Assembly (NCBI GenBank): GCA_018889975.1
Contig: CP076546.1
Coordinates: 4,340,501 to 4,404,500, forward strand
Source: Bacillus sp. NP157
GTDB taxonomy: Bacteria > Pseudomonadota > Gammaproteobacteria > Xanthomonadales > Rhodanobacteraceae
Direction of reading: 5' to 3'
Length of the DNA stretch: 64,000 nucleotides
Shown: positions 24,909 through 33,450 of the stretch, in pieces
Layout: each line of letters begins with the position of its first letter
Position numbering within the stretch: the stretch's first letter is position 1
The notes under the pieces: model-generated
The model's database searches: none
What the model was told of the DNA's origin: nothing
What the model saw: only the letters and a program-made list of their open reading frames with translations
Position numbers and translations under genes: made by a program

Positions 24909-25145
24909 TTAGAATTGGCCGACGTCGTGGGGGTGCAACCACCCCATGAAGATGCCCAGGGCCACCATGGCGATGAGCAGCAGCGAAAGGCCGATGCGGC
25001 GGGTGAGCGCCCACACGGTGCGCTTGCTCTGGCCCTTGTCGGTCATCATGAAGAACAGCGCCTGGCCCAGGTTGAATAGCACCACCAGGAGCAGGATCAC
25101 CAGCGCGTATTTGTAGATGGCTTCCACGTGACCCTTCCGCTTCAT
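24909..25145 (-). CDS. Twin transmembrane protein, DUF2909 family
   Basis: 78 aa with two hydrophobic helices (YALVILLLVVLFNLGQALFFMM and GLSLLLIAMVALGIFMGWL) separated by a basic loop (DKGQSKRTVWALTRR). This is the standard layout of the short DUF2909 proteins found between coxC and SURF1 in gammaproteobacteria. Its position here, divergent from SURF1, fits oxidase biogenesis, but the function is unproven. ATG 25145 lacks a clear ribosome site. A GTG at 25127 with GGAAGGG just upstream is an alternative start and would give the usual family length. Confidence 0.82.
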   Translation of the reverse strand: MKRKGHVEAIYKYALVILLLVVLFNLGQALFFMMTDKGQSKRTVWALTRRIGLSLLLIAMVALGIFMGWLHPHDVGQF

Positions 25146-25186
25146 TGCGACAATCCGAGTATAGCGGTGGCCACGCGGGGGTTTGC

Positions 25187-25921
25187 ATGAGCTTCCTGCG
25201 CCGCCCGACGTGGTTCGCTGTCGCACTGACGGTGGCCGGCGTCCTCGTTTTCTCGCGCCTGGGCGTGTGGCAGCTGGACCGCGCCACGGAGAAGGACGAA
25301 CTCCTGCGGCGCTACGCCGCAGCCAGCGAAGCCGCGGCGGAGCCGTTCGATCGCGTCGCGGCCGCGCCCCCGGCGGATCGCTATCCCCGGGTGGACCTCG
25401 CCGGCGTCTTCCTGCCCGGGCACCGCTATATCCTCGATGACCAGGTTCGCGCGGGCCAGGCCGGCGTGCATGTGTACGTGCCGTTCCTGCCACGCGGCGA
25501 CAACCATGCCGTGCTGGTCGACCTGGGCTTCCTTCCGCGCGAAGCCGGCAGCCTGCCGAAGCTGCCGCCTGTCCCCGCCGCGCCCACGACCCTGCGCGGC
25601 CTCTACGTGCCGCCACCGGGCGTCGGCGTCCGGCTGGGTGGCGACCGCCTGCCGGAGCAGCCGGGGCCGGACAAGACCCTGGTCTATGTCGACACAGGCG
25701 AGGTGGCGGCCGACCTTCACCGCTCGCTGTATCCTCGCGTGCTGCTGCTCGATGCCGACCCGTCCACCATCTACGCCCGCGAGTGGACCCCGGCCGTGAT
25801 GCCGCCGGAGCGCCATCGCGCCTATGCCTTCCAGTGGTTCACCTTCGCGCTGGCCGCGGTGGTGACCTTCGTCCTACTCCATCGCAAGCGGCCGCCCCGC
25901 CCACGGACCGATAAGCCATGA
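25187..25921 (+). CDS. SURF1 family cytochrome oxidase assembly protein
   Basis: 244 aa. Two terminal membrane helices (PTWFAVALTVAGVLVF and YAFQWFTFALAAVVTFVLL) bracket a periplasmic domain. Signature motifs are RLGVWQLDRATEKDELL at the N-terminus and RHRAYAFQWFTFA at the C-terminus. SURF1 inserts or protects heme a during maturation of subunit I. The ATG at 25187 overlaps no neighbour, and the stop overlaps the following SCO-like gene (ATGA). It forms an operon with the SCO-like gene, ctaA and ctaB. Confidence 0.92.
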   Translation: MSFLRRPTWFAVALTVAGVLVFSRLGVWQLDRATEKDELLRRYAAASEAAAEPFDRVAAAPPADRYPRVDLAGVFLPGHRYILDDQVRAGQAGVHVYVPFLPRGDNHAVLVDLGFLPREAGSLPKLPPVPAAPTTLRGLYVPPPGVGVRLGGDRLPEQPGPDKTLVYVDTGEVAADLHRSLYPRVLLLDADPSTIYAREWTPAVMPPERHRAYAFQWFTFALAAVVTFVLLHRKRPPRPRTDKP

Positions 25922-26478
25922 CCGACCGACCTGCCCATCCTGCTCGCACGGGCCGCCTCAAGCTCGTGCTGATCATGCTGGTCTTCCTGGCGCCCATCGT
26001 GGCCGCCGGCATCCTCACGCTCACCGGCTGGCAGCCGGACGGCAAGGGCAATGGCCAGCCGATCGTGCCGCAGCGCACCTTCGAAGGCGTGCATGTCGAC
26101 GCCGCCGGCAAGCCGTGGGCGTGGCGCGACAGCGAGCCGCGGCTCACCCTCGTCGTGTTGCCCGGCCCGGCATGCGCCACCGAGTGCCTCAAGACCCTCG
26201 GCCTCGTGCGCAACGCGCGCATCGTGCTCAACCGCAATGCCGACCGGCTGCGCCTGCTCTACATGGGGCCCGCGCCCACGGCGTCCGATGCGCAGGCGGT
26301 GATGGCCGACTACACGCCCGGCACGGGCGGCGAGGATGCGTTCGCGCCGTTCCGCCCGGCCACGCCCGACTCGGTCGCGGTCGTGCTGGTCGAATCCAAT
26401 GCCACGGCGCTGGCCTGGTACCCGGCGGGCTTCGATCCGAACGGCCTGCGCAAGGACCTGCAGAAGGTGATCCGCTGA
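25918..26478 (+). CDS. SCO-like membrane-anchored thioredoxin-fold protein
   Basis: 186 aa. An N-terminal membrane anchor (LVLIMLVFLAPIVAAGILTL) precedes a periplasmic domain with LVVLPGPACATECLKTLG, a CxxxC pair (Cys86, Cys90) at the position of the copper-binding cysteines of SCO1/SenC. The downstream metal-ligand His of true SCO proteins is not evident, so it may be a thiol reductase rather than a copper chaperone (inference). It lies in frame-overlap with SURF1 (ATGA) and ctaA (TGATG), so it belongs to the oxidase-assembly operon. Confidence 0.78.
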   Translation: MTDRPAHPARTGRLKLVLIMLVFLAPIVAAGILTLTGWQPDGKGNGQPIVPQRTFEGVHVDAAGKPWAWRDSEPRLTLVVLPGPACATECLKTLGLVRNARIVLNRNADRLRLLYMGPAPTASDAQAVMADYTPGTGGEDAFAPFRPATPDSVAVVLVESNATALAWYPAGFDPNGLRKDLQKVIR

Positions 26479-27623
26479 TGTCTCCCCGTGCCGTGAAAAC
26501 CCTGCGCACGCTGGCCCTGCTCGCCGCCCTGTTCGCCTTCGGCGTGGTGATGTTCGGTGCCTTCGTACGCCTGTCCAATGCCGGCCTGTCGTGCCCTGAC
26601 TGGCCGACCTGCTACGGCAAGGTCACCTGGCCTGGACACGCGCAGGACATCGCTCAGGCGAACCAGGCCTTCCCCGATCGCCCTTACGAAACGCACAAGG
26701 CGTGGCGCGAGCAGGTGCACCGTTTCCTCGCCGGCAGCCTCGGCGTCATGGTGCTCGCCATCGCGCTGATCGCCGCGTGGCGCAAGCGCTTCGCCGTCGG
26801 CGCGATCGTCGTTTCGGCGTTGTTCGCGGCCGTCGGCGTGGTGATGTACATGCGCGGCGAACACGTGGTGTCATCCGCGTTGTCGGCGCTGGCCATCGCC
26901 TTGCCGCTCGTCGTCGCCGCCACCCTCGATCGACCCGGTGCGTGGCGCGTGGGCGTGGCCGCGCTGGCCGTCATCATCTTCCAGGCCATGCTTGGCATGT
27001 GGACGGTGACGCTGCTGGTGAAGCCGATTGTCGTCACCGGCCACTTGCTCGGTGGCCTGGCGACGTTTGGCCTGCTGGCCTGGGCGGCGCTGCGCTGGTG
27101 GCGCGTGGGCACGCCGGACGACCGCTTCGCCGCGTTGCGCACGCCGGTGGCGATCGGCATCGTGGTGCTGGTGTGCCAGATCACCCTGGGTGGCTGGACC
27201 AGCTCGAACTACGCCGCGCTCGCCTGCGGCGTGGATTTCCCCAAGTGCCTGGGCCAGTGGTGGCCCGACACGGACTTCCATGAAGCCTTTATCCTCTGGC
27301 GCGGCATCGGCGTGAACTACGAAGGCGGCGTGCTCGACATGGCCGCGCGTAGCGCGATCCAGATGGCGCATCGCATCGGCGCCGGCGTCACCTTCATCTA
27401 CCTTGGCTGGCTGTCGCACAAGCTGGCGCGTGCCGGCCTGCGCAAGGTCGCCATCGCCGTCGCCGTGGTGCTGGTCGTCCAGGTCATCCTCGGCATCGGC
27501 AATGTGCACCTTGGCCTGCCGCTGCCCATGGCCACGGCGCACAATGGCGTGGCCGCCCTGCTTCTGTTTACCCTGCTCGCGGCACTGGCCAGCACGCAGC
27601 GCCTGCCGTCGGAGACTCCGTGA
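26478..27623 (+). CDS. ctaA: Heme A synthase (CtaA/COX15)
   Basis: 381 aa with eight expected helices. It converts heme O to heme A by hydroxylating the C8 methyl. Conserved histidines are in [30 protein letters not shown] and [10 protein letters not shown]. Loop cysteine pairs are in [13 protein letters not shown] and [17 protein letters not shown], the latter being the COX15-type second-half pair. It starts within the stop of the SCO-like gene and ends in overlap with the ctaB GTG, a tight translationally coupled arrangement. Confidence 0.95.
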   Translation: MSPRAVKTLRTLALLAALFAFGVVMFGAFVRLSNAGLSCPDWPTCYGKVTWPGHAQDIAQANQAFPDRPYETHKAWREQVHRFLAGSLGVMVLAIALIAAWRKRFAVGAIVVSALFAAVGVVMYMRGEHVVSSALSALAIALPLVVAATLDRPGAWRVGVAALAVIIFQAMLGMWTVTLLVKPIVVTGHLLGGLATFGLLAWAALRWWRVGTPDDRFAALRTPVAIGIVVLVCQITLGGWTSSNYAALACGVDFPKCLGQWWPDTDFHEAFILWRGIGVNYEGGVLDMAARSAIQMAHRIGAGVTFIYLGWLSHKLARAGLRKVAIAVAVVLVVQVILGIGNVHLGLPLPMATAHNGVAALLLFTLLAALASTQRLPSETP

Positions 27624-28537
27624 GCACGTACAAGCAATACCTCGAACTGACCAAGCCGCGCGTCGTCGCGCTGCTGGTGTTCTGCGCCGTCATCGGCATG
27701 TTCCTGGCGGTGGATGCCGACGGCAACCGCGTGCTGCCCACCTGGCAGTCCGGCGTCTTCGGCACGCTGGGCATCTGGCTGGCATCCGCCTCCGCGGCGG
27801 CGTTCAACCACCTGATCGACCAGCGCATCGACAAGCTGATGGCGCGTACCTCGCACCGGCCGCTGGCGACGGGCCAGCTGACCCCGATGCAGGTATTCGT
27901 CTTCGCGATGACCCTGGGCATCGTTTCGATGCTGGTGCTGGTGCTGCTGGTGAACACGCTGACGGCGGTGCTCACCTTCTTCTCGCTGATCGGCTACGCG
28001 GTGATCTACACCGCCTACCTGAAACGCGCGACGCCGCAGAACATCGTCATCGGTGGCCTCGCCGGCGCGGCACCGCCGGTGCTCGGCTGGACCGCGGTGA
28101 CCGGCTCGCTGCATCCGTATGCGCTGCAGCTGCTGCTGATCATCTTCGTGTGGACGCCGCCGCATTTCTGGGCGCTGGCGATCTTCCGCGTCGACGATTA
28201 CTCGCGTGCGCAGGTGCCGATGCTGCCGGTGACCCACGGCGTCACCTTCACCCGCTGGCACATCTTCTTCTACACCGTGCTGCTGTTCCTGGTGACCCTG
28301 CTTCCCTTCCTCACCGGCATGAGCGGCCTGATCTACCTGCTTGGCGCGGTCGTGCTGGGCGCCGGTTTCCTCTGGTACGCCGTGCGGCTGTTCAATCCGC
28401 CGGACGACTTCTTCGCGATGAAGGTGTTCAACTATTCCATCGTCTACCTGATGGTGTTGTTCGCCTTCCTGCTGGTCGACCACTGGCTGGTCGAGCCGAT
28501 GGTGCACCTGCCGATCCGCTTCGATCCGATCGTCTGA
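27620..28537 (+). CDS. ctaB: Heme O synthase (protoheme IX farnesyltransferase)
   Basis: 305 aa, GTG start overlapping the ctaA stop (GTGA). It transfers a farnesyl group to heme B. UbiA-superfamily motifs are [24 protein letters not shown] (NxxxD) and [17 protein letters not shown], and [18 protein letters not shown] is characteristic of CyoE/CtaB. About nine membrane helices are expected. It supplies heme O to CtaA, completing the heme A branch beside the oxidase genes. It is the last gene of the assembly operon. Confidence 0.95.
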   Translation: MSTYKQYLELTKPRVVALLVFCAVIGMFLAVDADGNRVLPTWQSGVFGTLGIWLASASAAAFNHLIDQRIDKLMARTSHRPLATGQLTPMQVFVFAMTLGIVSMLVLVLLVNTLTAVLTFFSLIGYAVIYTAYLKRATPQNIVIGGLAGAAPPVLGWTAVTGSLHPYALQLLLIIFVWTPPHFWALAIFRVDDYSRAQVPMLPVTHGVTFTRWHIFFYTVLLFLVTLLPFLTGMSGLIYLLGAVVLGAGFLWYAVRLFNPPDDFFAMKVFNYSIVYLMVLFAFLLVDHWLVEPMVHLPIRFDPIV

Positions 28538-28555
28538 CCGAAAGGCCCGCGGTCG

Positions 28556-29392
28556 TCAGAACGCGGCATGCACCCACTGCGCCACGGCATCCGGGTGTTC
28601 CATGTGCAGGTGGTGCCCGCCATCCATGTGGGTGACGCGGATGCTGTCGACGCAGTCGATCCGCACCTGCATGGCGTCGGGTTCGAGGTAGGGCGGATGC
28701 GGCCTGGCCAATAGCAGCGAGGTGGGCGCGGCGAGGCCGAGCAGCAGGGCCATGACCTGCGTTTCCGCCAGGCGAATGGCGGTCGGACGCGACAGCCGCG
28801 GATCGCTGCGCCAGCTATAGCCGCCTTCGACCGGGCGCAGCCCACGCTCGACGATCAGGCGGCCCAGCGCCGGGTCGAGCCCGCTCGCCAGGGCACGTGC
28901 GTCGGCGGCGGACTCGATGCTCGGGAACACGCGCAGGGGGCGATTGCCTGTCAACTTCAGGGCCATCGCCTCGCGAAAACGGTCCAGCGTCCGCGAGCCA
29001 TCGTCGCCGAGCGGGCCCAGCCCCTCGATCAACGCCAGTGCGCGCACGCGTTCCGGCGCGGCGACGGCCAGCAGGGTCGCGACGCCTGCGCCAAGCGAAT
29101 GGCCCAGCAAATGGAAACGGGGCAGGGCGAGTGCGTCCACGGCTGCGAGCACGGCGCGCACGTAATCCACGTGCTGGTAAATCGTGCCCTCGGGCAGGTG
29201 GCCGGAGTGGCCGTGCCCGGGCAGGTCCAGTGCGATGACGTGGAATCGATCGGCCAGCCGGGGTGCGAGCAGGGCGAAGCTGGCGGCGTTGTCCAGCCAG
29301 CCGTGCACCATCACCAGCGGCTGCGCGTCCGGTTCGCCCCATGCCTGCCCGGCGATCTCCAGGCCAGGGGTCGAAAAGTTGAGCTCACGCAC
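28556..29392 (-). CDS. Alpha/beta-fold hydrolase
   Basis: 278 aa. Canonical fold with the oxyanion-hole HGW in MVHGWLDNAASF, DLPGHGHSG, the nucleophile elbow LLGHSLGAGVATLL and the catalytic His in HMDGGHHLHMEHPD. It resembles serine hydrolases/esterases of the MhpC type; the substrate is unknown. The start overlaps the 3' end of hemH by 8 bases, so the two genes are coupled, an arrangement I have no functional explanation for. It is convergent with ctaB. Confidence 0.85.
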   Translation of the reverse strand: MRELNFSTPGLEIAGQAWGEPDAQPLVMVHGWLDNAASFALLAPRLADRFHVIALDLPGHGHSGHLPEGTIYQHVDYVRAVLAAVDALALPRFHLLGHSLGAGVATLLAVAAPERVRALALIEGLGPLGDDGSRTLDRFREAMALKLTGNRPLRVFPSIESAADARALASGLDPALGRLIVERGLRPVEGGYSWRSDPRLSRPTAIRLAETQVMALLLGLAAPTSLLLARPHPPYLEPDAMQVRIDCVDSIRVTHMDGGHHLHMEHPDAVAQWVHAAF

Positions 29393-30506
29393 CGAATGCC
29401 GCCTTTCGCGCGCGTTCGCGTGCGGCGGCGAGCTTCACCGCTTCGGCGCCGGCGTCGTAGGCGGGGTCGAACTCCGGCCAGCCCTGGATATGCCGTAGCA
29501 CCAGGTCGGCCAGCGCTGCGACATGCGTGGGCGCGGCATTGAGGCAGGGGATGTAGCTGAGGGTCTCACCGCCGGCTTCGCGGAAGAAATCCGCGTTCTG
29601 CATGGCGATCTCTTCCAGCGTTTCCAGGCAATCCACGGCGAAGCCCGGGCTGATCACGTCGATCCGGCGGATGCCCTGCGCGCCAAGCTTGCGCACCACC
29701 TCGTCGGTGTAGGGATGCAGCCAACGCTCCCGGCCCACGCGCGACTGGAAGCTGAAAAGCGCTTCGTCATCCGACAGGCCCAGTGCCTCGCGCAGCAGGC
29801 GTGCGGTGGCATGGCACTGGCAGAAGTAGGGATCGCCGTTGCGCACGTAGCGCTCCGGGATGCCGTGGAAGCTCATCAACAGCTTCTCGCCGCGACCATG
29901 TGCCTGCCAGTGCGCCCGCACGCTGTCGGCCAGCGCGGCGATGTAGGCCGGGTCGTCGTGGTAATCGTTGACCTGGCGCAGCTCGGGCGGCCAGCGCAGG
30001 CCCTTCACCGTATCGGCCACGGCGTCGAACACGCTGCCGGTGCTGGTGGCCGAATACTGCGGGTACAGCGGCAGCACGAGCAGGCGCCGCACGCCCTCGC
30101 GCTGCAACTGGGCCACGGTGTCGGCCACCGACGGCTTGCCATAACGCATGGCCAGCGCCACCCGCACGGGGCCCGGCCGGCGGCGGGCGAGTTCGGCGCC
30201 CAGCTCGGCGGCCAGCGCCTCGCTGCCCACCCGCAGGGGCGAGCCTTCCTTCGTCCAGATGCGCTCGTAGGCATGCGCCGAGCGCTTCGGCCGGATCCGC
30301 AGGATCACCCCGTGCAGGATCAGCTTCCAGAGCAGGCGGGGATACTCGATGACGCGTGGATCACCGAGGAACTGGGCGAGATAGGGCCTGACCGCGGCGG
30401 CGGTGGGCGCTTCAGGTGTACCAAGGTTAACCAGCAGCACGCCGGCCTTCGCCGGGATGTCGTGGGAATGACCGTTCAGGCCGGTATAGTTCGGGGTACC
30501 TGGCAT
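29385..30506 (-). CDS. hemH: Ferrochelatase
   Basis: 373 aa. It inserts Fe2+ into protoporphyrin IX, the last step of heme B synthesis, and so feeds the adjacent heme O/A branch. Motifs are VLLVNLGTPEAP, LPLYPQYSATSTGS, LLMSFHGIPERYV (metal-binding His) and GFAVDCLETLEEI. The internal PYFCQCHATARLL and SYIPCLN cysteines could serve an iron-sulfur cluster as in some bacterial ferrochelatases (inference). The start is ATG 30506 (MPGTPNYTGL). It is divergent from the SYLF gene. Confidence 0.95.
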   Translation of the reverse strand: MPGTPNYTGLNGHSHDIPAKAGVLLVNLGTPEAPTAAAVRPYLAQFLGDPRVIEYPRLLWKLILHGVILRIRPKRSAHAYERIWTKEGSPLRVGSEALAAELGAELARRRPGPVRVALAMRYGKPSVADTVAQLQREGVRRLLVLPLYPQYSATSTGSVFDAVADTVKGLRWPPELRQVNDYHDDPAYIAALADSVRAHWQAHGRGEKLLMSFHGIPERYVRNGDPYFCQCHATARLLREALGLSDDEALFSFQSRVGRERWLHPYTDEVVRKLGAQGIRRIDVISPGFAVDCLETLEEIAMQNADFFREAGGETLSYIPCLNAAPTHVAALADLVLRHIQGWPEFDPAYDAGAEAVKLAAARERARKAAFGA

Positions 30507-30613
30507 CGGATTCGGTGTTCGCGGGGACCCCGGCAGTCTGCCATACGCAGGTGCGGGGCGGCTCCCGACACATCGCCGCGGATCCAGCCCAAAGCGTTCA
30601 AAAGGAGCCACCG

Positions 30614-31306
30614 ATGACCCAACGCCCGACCCGTCTGCTCGCCCTGGGCCTTGTTGCCCTGCTGCCGTCCATGGCCGCGCAGGCCGCCGATCCGCCGCGC
30701 AAGCAGGCGACCGAGGCCGTTCGCGTCCTCGAAGAGATGATCAACGACGCCCCGGACAAGTCCCTGCCGACGGATTTGCTCAAGAACGCCTGCGCGGTGG
30801 CGATCATCCCCGGCATGGTCAAGGGTGGCTTCGTGTTCTCCGGCGCCAAGGGCGAGGGCCTGATCGCCGAGCGCAAGGACTGCACCGGCACCTGGTCGAA
30901 CCCGAACTTCATCTCCACGGCCGCCGCGGGCGTCGGTTTCCAGGCTGGCATCCAGTCGATCGACGTGATCCTGGTGTTCCGCACCCACAAGGGCGTCGAC
31001 CAGATCATCGATGGCCAGTTCACCATGGGCGCCAGCGCCTCCGCGGCCGCCGGCCCGGTCGGTCGCTCGGCCATGGCGGCCACCAATGGCAAGATGAACG
31101 CGGAAATCTATACCTATTCCCGCGCCAAGGGCCTGTTCGCCGGCATCTCGCTGGATGGCTCGCGGATCAGCATCGACGACGACTCCAACGAGGAAATCTA
31201 CGGCCCGGGGATCACCGCGCGGCGCATTTTCGAGGGCGGTGTCACGAATGTTCCAAGCGAGGTGAACGCATTCCGGGATAAACTCGAGGAGTACACTCAG
31301 AAGTAG
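30614..31306 (+). CDS. SYLF/YSC84 domain protein, exported
   Basis: 230 aa with a signal peptide cleaved near MAAQAA, then a SYLF (YSC84) domain: [42 protein letters not shown] and [22 protein letters not shown] domains bind lipids/phosphoinositides in eukaryotes, and bacterial versions are periplasmic proteins of unknown function. AAAGGAG precedes the ATG. It lies upstream of tatA with about 75 bases between, including a GC hairpin near 31320-31338, so its coupling to tat is uncertain. Confidence 0.88.
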   Translation: MTQRPTRLLALGLVALLPSMAAQAADPPRKQATEAVRVLEEMINDAPDKSLPTDLLKNACAVAIIPGMVKGGFVFSGAKGEGLIAERKDCTGTWSNPNFISTAAAGVGFQAGIQSIDVILVFRTHKGVDQIIDGQFTMGASASAAAGPVGRSAMAATNGKMNAEIYTYSRAKGLFAGISLDGSRISIDDDSNEEIYGPGITARRIFEGGVTNVPSEVNAFRDKLEEYTQK

Positions 31307-31380
31307 TCCCGTTCCATGTGGCGCCCCCCGGGGCGCCGCGCCCGTCCCAACGGTGCCCTAGGGGGTGCCCCGAGGTTTCC

Positions 31381-31617
31381 ATGAGCATTACCCATATCGT
31401 CCTCCTGCTGCTTGTCGTCGTGTTGATCTTCGGCACGAAGAAGCTGCGTAACATCGGCTCGGACCTGGGCGGCGCCATGCGCGACTTCAAGAAGGGCATG
31501 GATGGCGGCGAAGAAGAAGAGCAGCGCAAGCGCGAGGCTGAAAAGCTGCGCGCCGAGTCCCAGTCCAGCGAGAACGTCCGGCGCGACAGCACCGAGACCC
31601 ACGACCGCGCCCCGTAA
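31381..31617 (+). CDS. tatA: Sec-independent protein translocase TatA
   Basis: 78 aa. N-terminal helix [25 protein letters not shown] contains the FGTKKL hinge typical of TatA. The amphipathic helix [13 protein letters not shown] follows, then a charged tail. TatA multimers form the pore for folded proteins with twin-arginine signals. First gene of tatABC, 15 bases before tatB. Confidence 0.95.
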   Translation: MSITHIVLLLLVVVLIFGTKKLRNIGSDLGGAMRDFKKGMDGGEEEEQRKREAEKLRAESQSSENVRRDSTETHDRAP

Positions 31618-31632
31618 GAGGGCCCACGCGCC

Positions 31633-32064
31633 ATGATCGAGATCAGCTTTGGCAAGCTGCTGCTGCTCGCACTGGTGGCGCTGATTGTCCTCGGCCCCGA
31701 GCGCCTGCCGCACGCCGCCCGCACCGCGGGCGCGCTGCTGCGCCGGGTGCGCAACGGCTGGGATAGCGTCCGCTCGGAAGTCGAGCGCGAGATCCAGGCC
31801 GAAGAGATCAAGCGCACCCTGCGCGAAACCGCCGAGACGGCCCGTGCCGCGCAGGATGGGGTCCGCAAGGATTTCCACGATGCCGGCGCCGGCATCCGCG
31901 AGGCGCAGGACAGTTTCCGCGACACCGGTGCGCAGGTCCGCGACGCCTACAGCGAGGCCCAGGCCACGCATGCCGGCCCGCGCGAGCCCGACCCGGAACG
32001 CGACATGCTTCCGTTGAACAAGGGCGACGAGCCCACCCGGAACGATACGCATGAGCGCACGTGA
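31633..32064 (+). CDS. tatB: Sec-independent protein translocase TatB
   Basis: 143 aa. MIEISFGKLLLLALVALIVLGPERLP is the TatB signature, with the conserved Glu in the helix and GPERLP hinge. A long amphipathic region, predicted helical, follows (RNGWDSVRSEVEREIQAEEIKR). TatB joins TatC to form the receptor for twin-arginine signal peptides. The 3' end overlaps tatC by 14 bases. Confidence 0.95.
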   Translation: MIEISFGKLLLLALVALIVLGPERLPHAARTAGALLRRVRNGWDSVRSEVEREIQAEEIKRTLRETAETARAAQDGVRKDFHDAGAGIREAQDSFRDTGAQVRDAYSEAQATHAGPREPDPERDMLPLNKGDEPTRNDTHERT

Positions 32065-32803
32065 TCCGTCCGCCGAAGACGGTCTCGAAGAGGGCCTGTT
32101 TTCCCACCTGATGGAGCTGCGCACGCGGCTGATGCGCGCGATCGTGGTGCTGCTCATCGTGTTGCTGTGCCTGGTGCCGCTGGCCAACCACCTCTACGCC
32201 GAGCTGGCCAAACCGCTGGTCGAGAAGATGCCCAACGGCGCGCACCTGATCGCCACCGAGGTCGCCAGCCCGTTCGTCACCCCCCTGAAGCTCGCGTTCT
32301 ACGTCGCGCTGTTCATCAGCATGCCGATGATCCTGTACCAGCTGTGGTCGTTCGTCAGCCCCGGCCTGTACAAGCACGAGAAGCGCCTGGCCCGCCCGTT
32401 GCTGGTGGCGTCGCTGGTGCTGTTCTACGCGGGCTGCGCGTTCGCGTATTTCGTGGTGATGCCGGCGGCGTTCAAGTTCCTCAACGCCGTGACGCCCGAG
32501 GGCGTCGCGATGATGACCGACATCACCCATTACCTCGATTTCGTCACCCTGATGTTCTTCGCCTTCGGGCTGTGCTTCGAGGTGCCGGTCGCGGTGGTGA
32601 TCCTCGCAGCGTTGGGCATCGTCGATGCCGAGAAGCTGAGCAAGGGGCGTGGCTATGCCATCGTCGGTGCGTTCGCCATCGCCGCGTTCATCACCCCTCC
32701 CGACCTGCTCTCGATGGTGATGCTGGCCGTGCCCATGTGCCTGCTCTACGAAGTGGGCCTGCTCTCCGTGCGTTTCCTGCTGAAACCGGCCGTGCCGGAG
32801 TAG
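32051..32803 (+). CDS. tatC: Sec-independent protein translocase TatC
   Basis: 250 aa with six membrane helices. LFSHLMELRTRLMRAI is the conserved N-terminal HLxELR signal-binding motif. The periplasmic FVTPLKLAFYVALFISMP and WSFVSPGLYKHEKR segments are also conserved. It binds the twin-arginine motif with TatB. The start lies inside tatB, so translation is coupled. A gene of unknown function begins 5 bases after its stop. Confidence 0.96.
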   Translation: MSARDPSAEDGLEEGLFSHLMELRTRLMRAIVVLLIVLLCLVPLANHLYAELAKPLVEKMPNGAHLIATEVASPFVTPLKLAFYVALFISMPMILYQLWSFVSPGLYKHEKRLARPLLVASLVLFYAGCAFAYFVVMPAAFKFLNAVTPEGVAMMTDITHYLDFVTLMFFAFGLCFEVPVAVVILAALGIVDAEKLSKGRGYAIVGAFAIAAFITPPDLLSMVMLAVPMCLLYEVGLLSVRFLLKPAVPE

Positions 32804-32808
32804 CGGCG

Positions 32809-33420
32809 ATGAGCACGAACCGGGGGTGGCTGGCAGTGAAGGGCAAGGACGGTGCGGCGGTGTTCGCCGAACTGGACCTGGTTCCGAGTGGCGAGGCTGC
32901 CCCACGGGCCCGGCGCGGCATGGCGATGATGCTGCCGAACGGCTGGTTCGTGGTGGTCACGCGCTTTGCCTCGCCCCTGCTGACCGAGGACTCGCTGCTC
33001 GCGCTGTCGAAGGGCTGTCGCGTGGTCGCGGTGCAGTGGGACGAGACCGCGGCCAGCTTCGCCACGGCCTACGAGGACGGCAAGCCGGCCTGGCATGTCG
33101 AGCACAACACCGACAGCGAAGCGGTGCGCGTGCTGGTCACCAGCGGCCAGCTGCCGCCCACCTTCGACATCCTGCATGCGCGCTTCGAAGCCGAGCAGGA
33201 CGCGGCCGATGCCGAGGGCAACGACGTCGACTGCTTCCATGCGTTGCCGGTCGAACTGGCCGAGGCCGTCACCGGCTTTGAATACGACATGGGCGCGGGC
33301 GCCTATGGCGTCGCGCAGTTCGACGGCTGGAAGATGGGTGAGGACGCGATCCCGCGGGCGGCATCTCGCCGGCTTAAGCGGATGATCCGCGCGTCGCGGC
33401 CCTGGTGGAAATTCTGGTAA
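32809..33420 (+). CDS. Conserved hypothetical protein downstream of tatC
   Basis: 203 aa, soluble, no signal peptide. The N-terminal half looks beta-rich (GMAMMLPNGWFVVVTRF, CRVVAVQWDETAASFATAYEDG), the middle is acidic (FEAEQDAADAEGNDVDC) and the C-terminus is basic and aromatic (RLKRMIRASRPWWKFW). I recognise no family. The 5-base gap to tatC suggests cotranscription, but a Tat-related role is only a guess. It converges with ctpA across a hairpin. Confidence 0.75.
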   Translation: MSTNRGWLAVKGKDGAAVFAELDLVPSGEAAPRARRGMAMMLPNGWFVVVTRFASPLLTEDSLLALSKGCRVVAVQWDETAASFATAYEDGKPAWHVEHNTDSEAVRVLVTSGQLPPTFDILHARFEAEQDAADAEGNDVDCFHALPVELAEAVTGFEYDMGAGAYGVAQFDGWKMGEDAIPRAASRRLKRMIRASRPWWKFW

Positions 33421-33430
33421 CCACCAGGGA

Positions 33431-33450
33431 CGCCGCCTCAGCGGCGGTTT
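33431..33450. terminator. Hairpin between convergent tat operon and ctpA
   Basis: CGCCGC (33431-33436) pairs with GCGGCG (33441-33446) around CTCA, followed by TTT on the plus strand. The ctpA stop codon (33438-33440) sits in the loop, so one hairpin serves the end of both genes. Confidence 0.6.
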
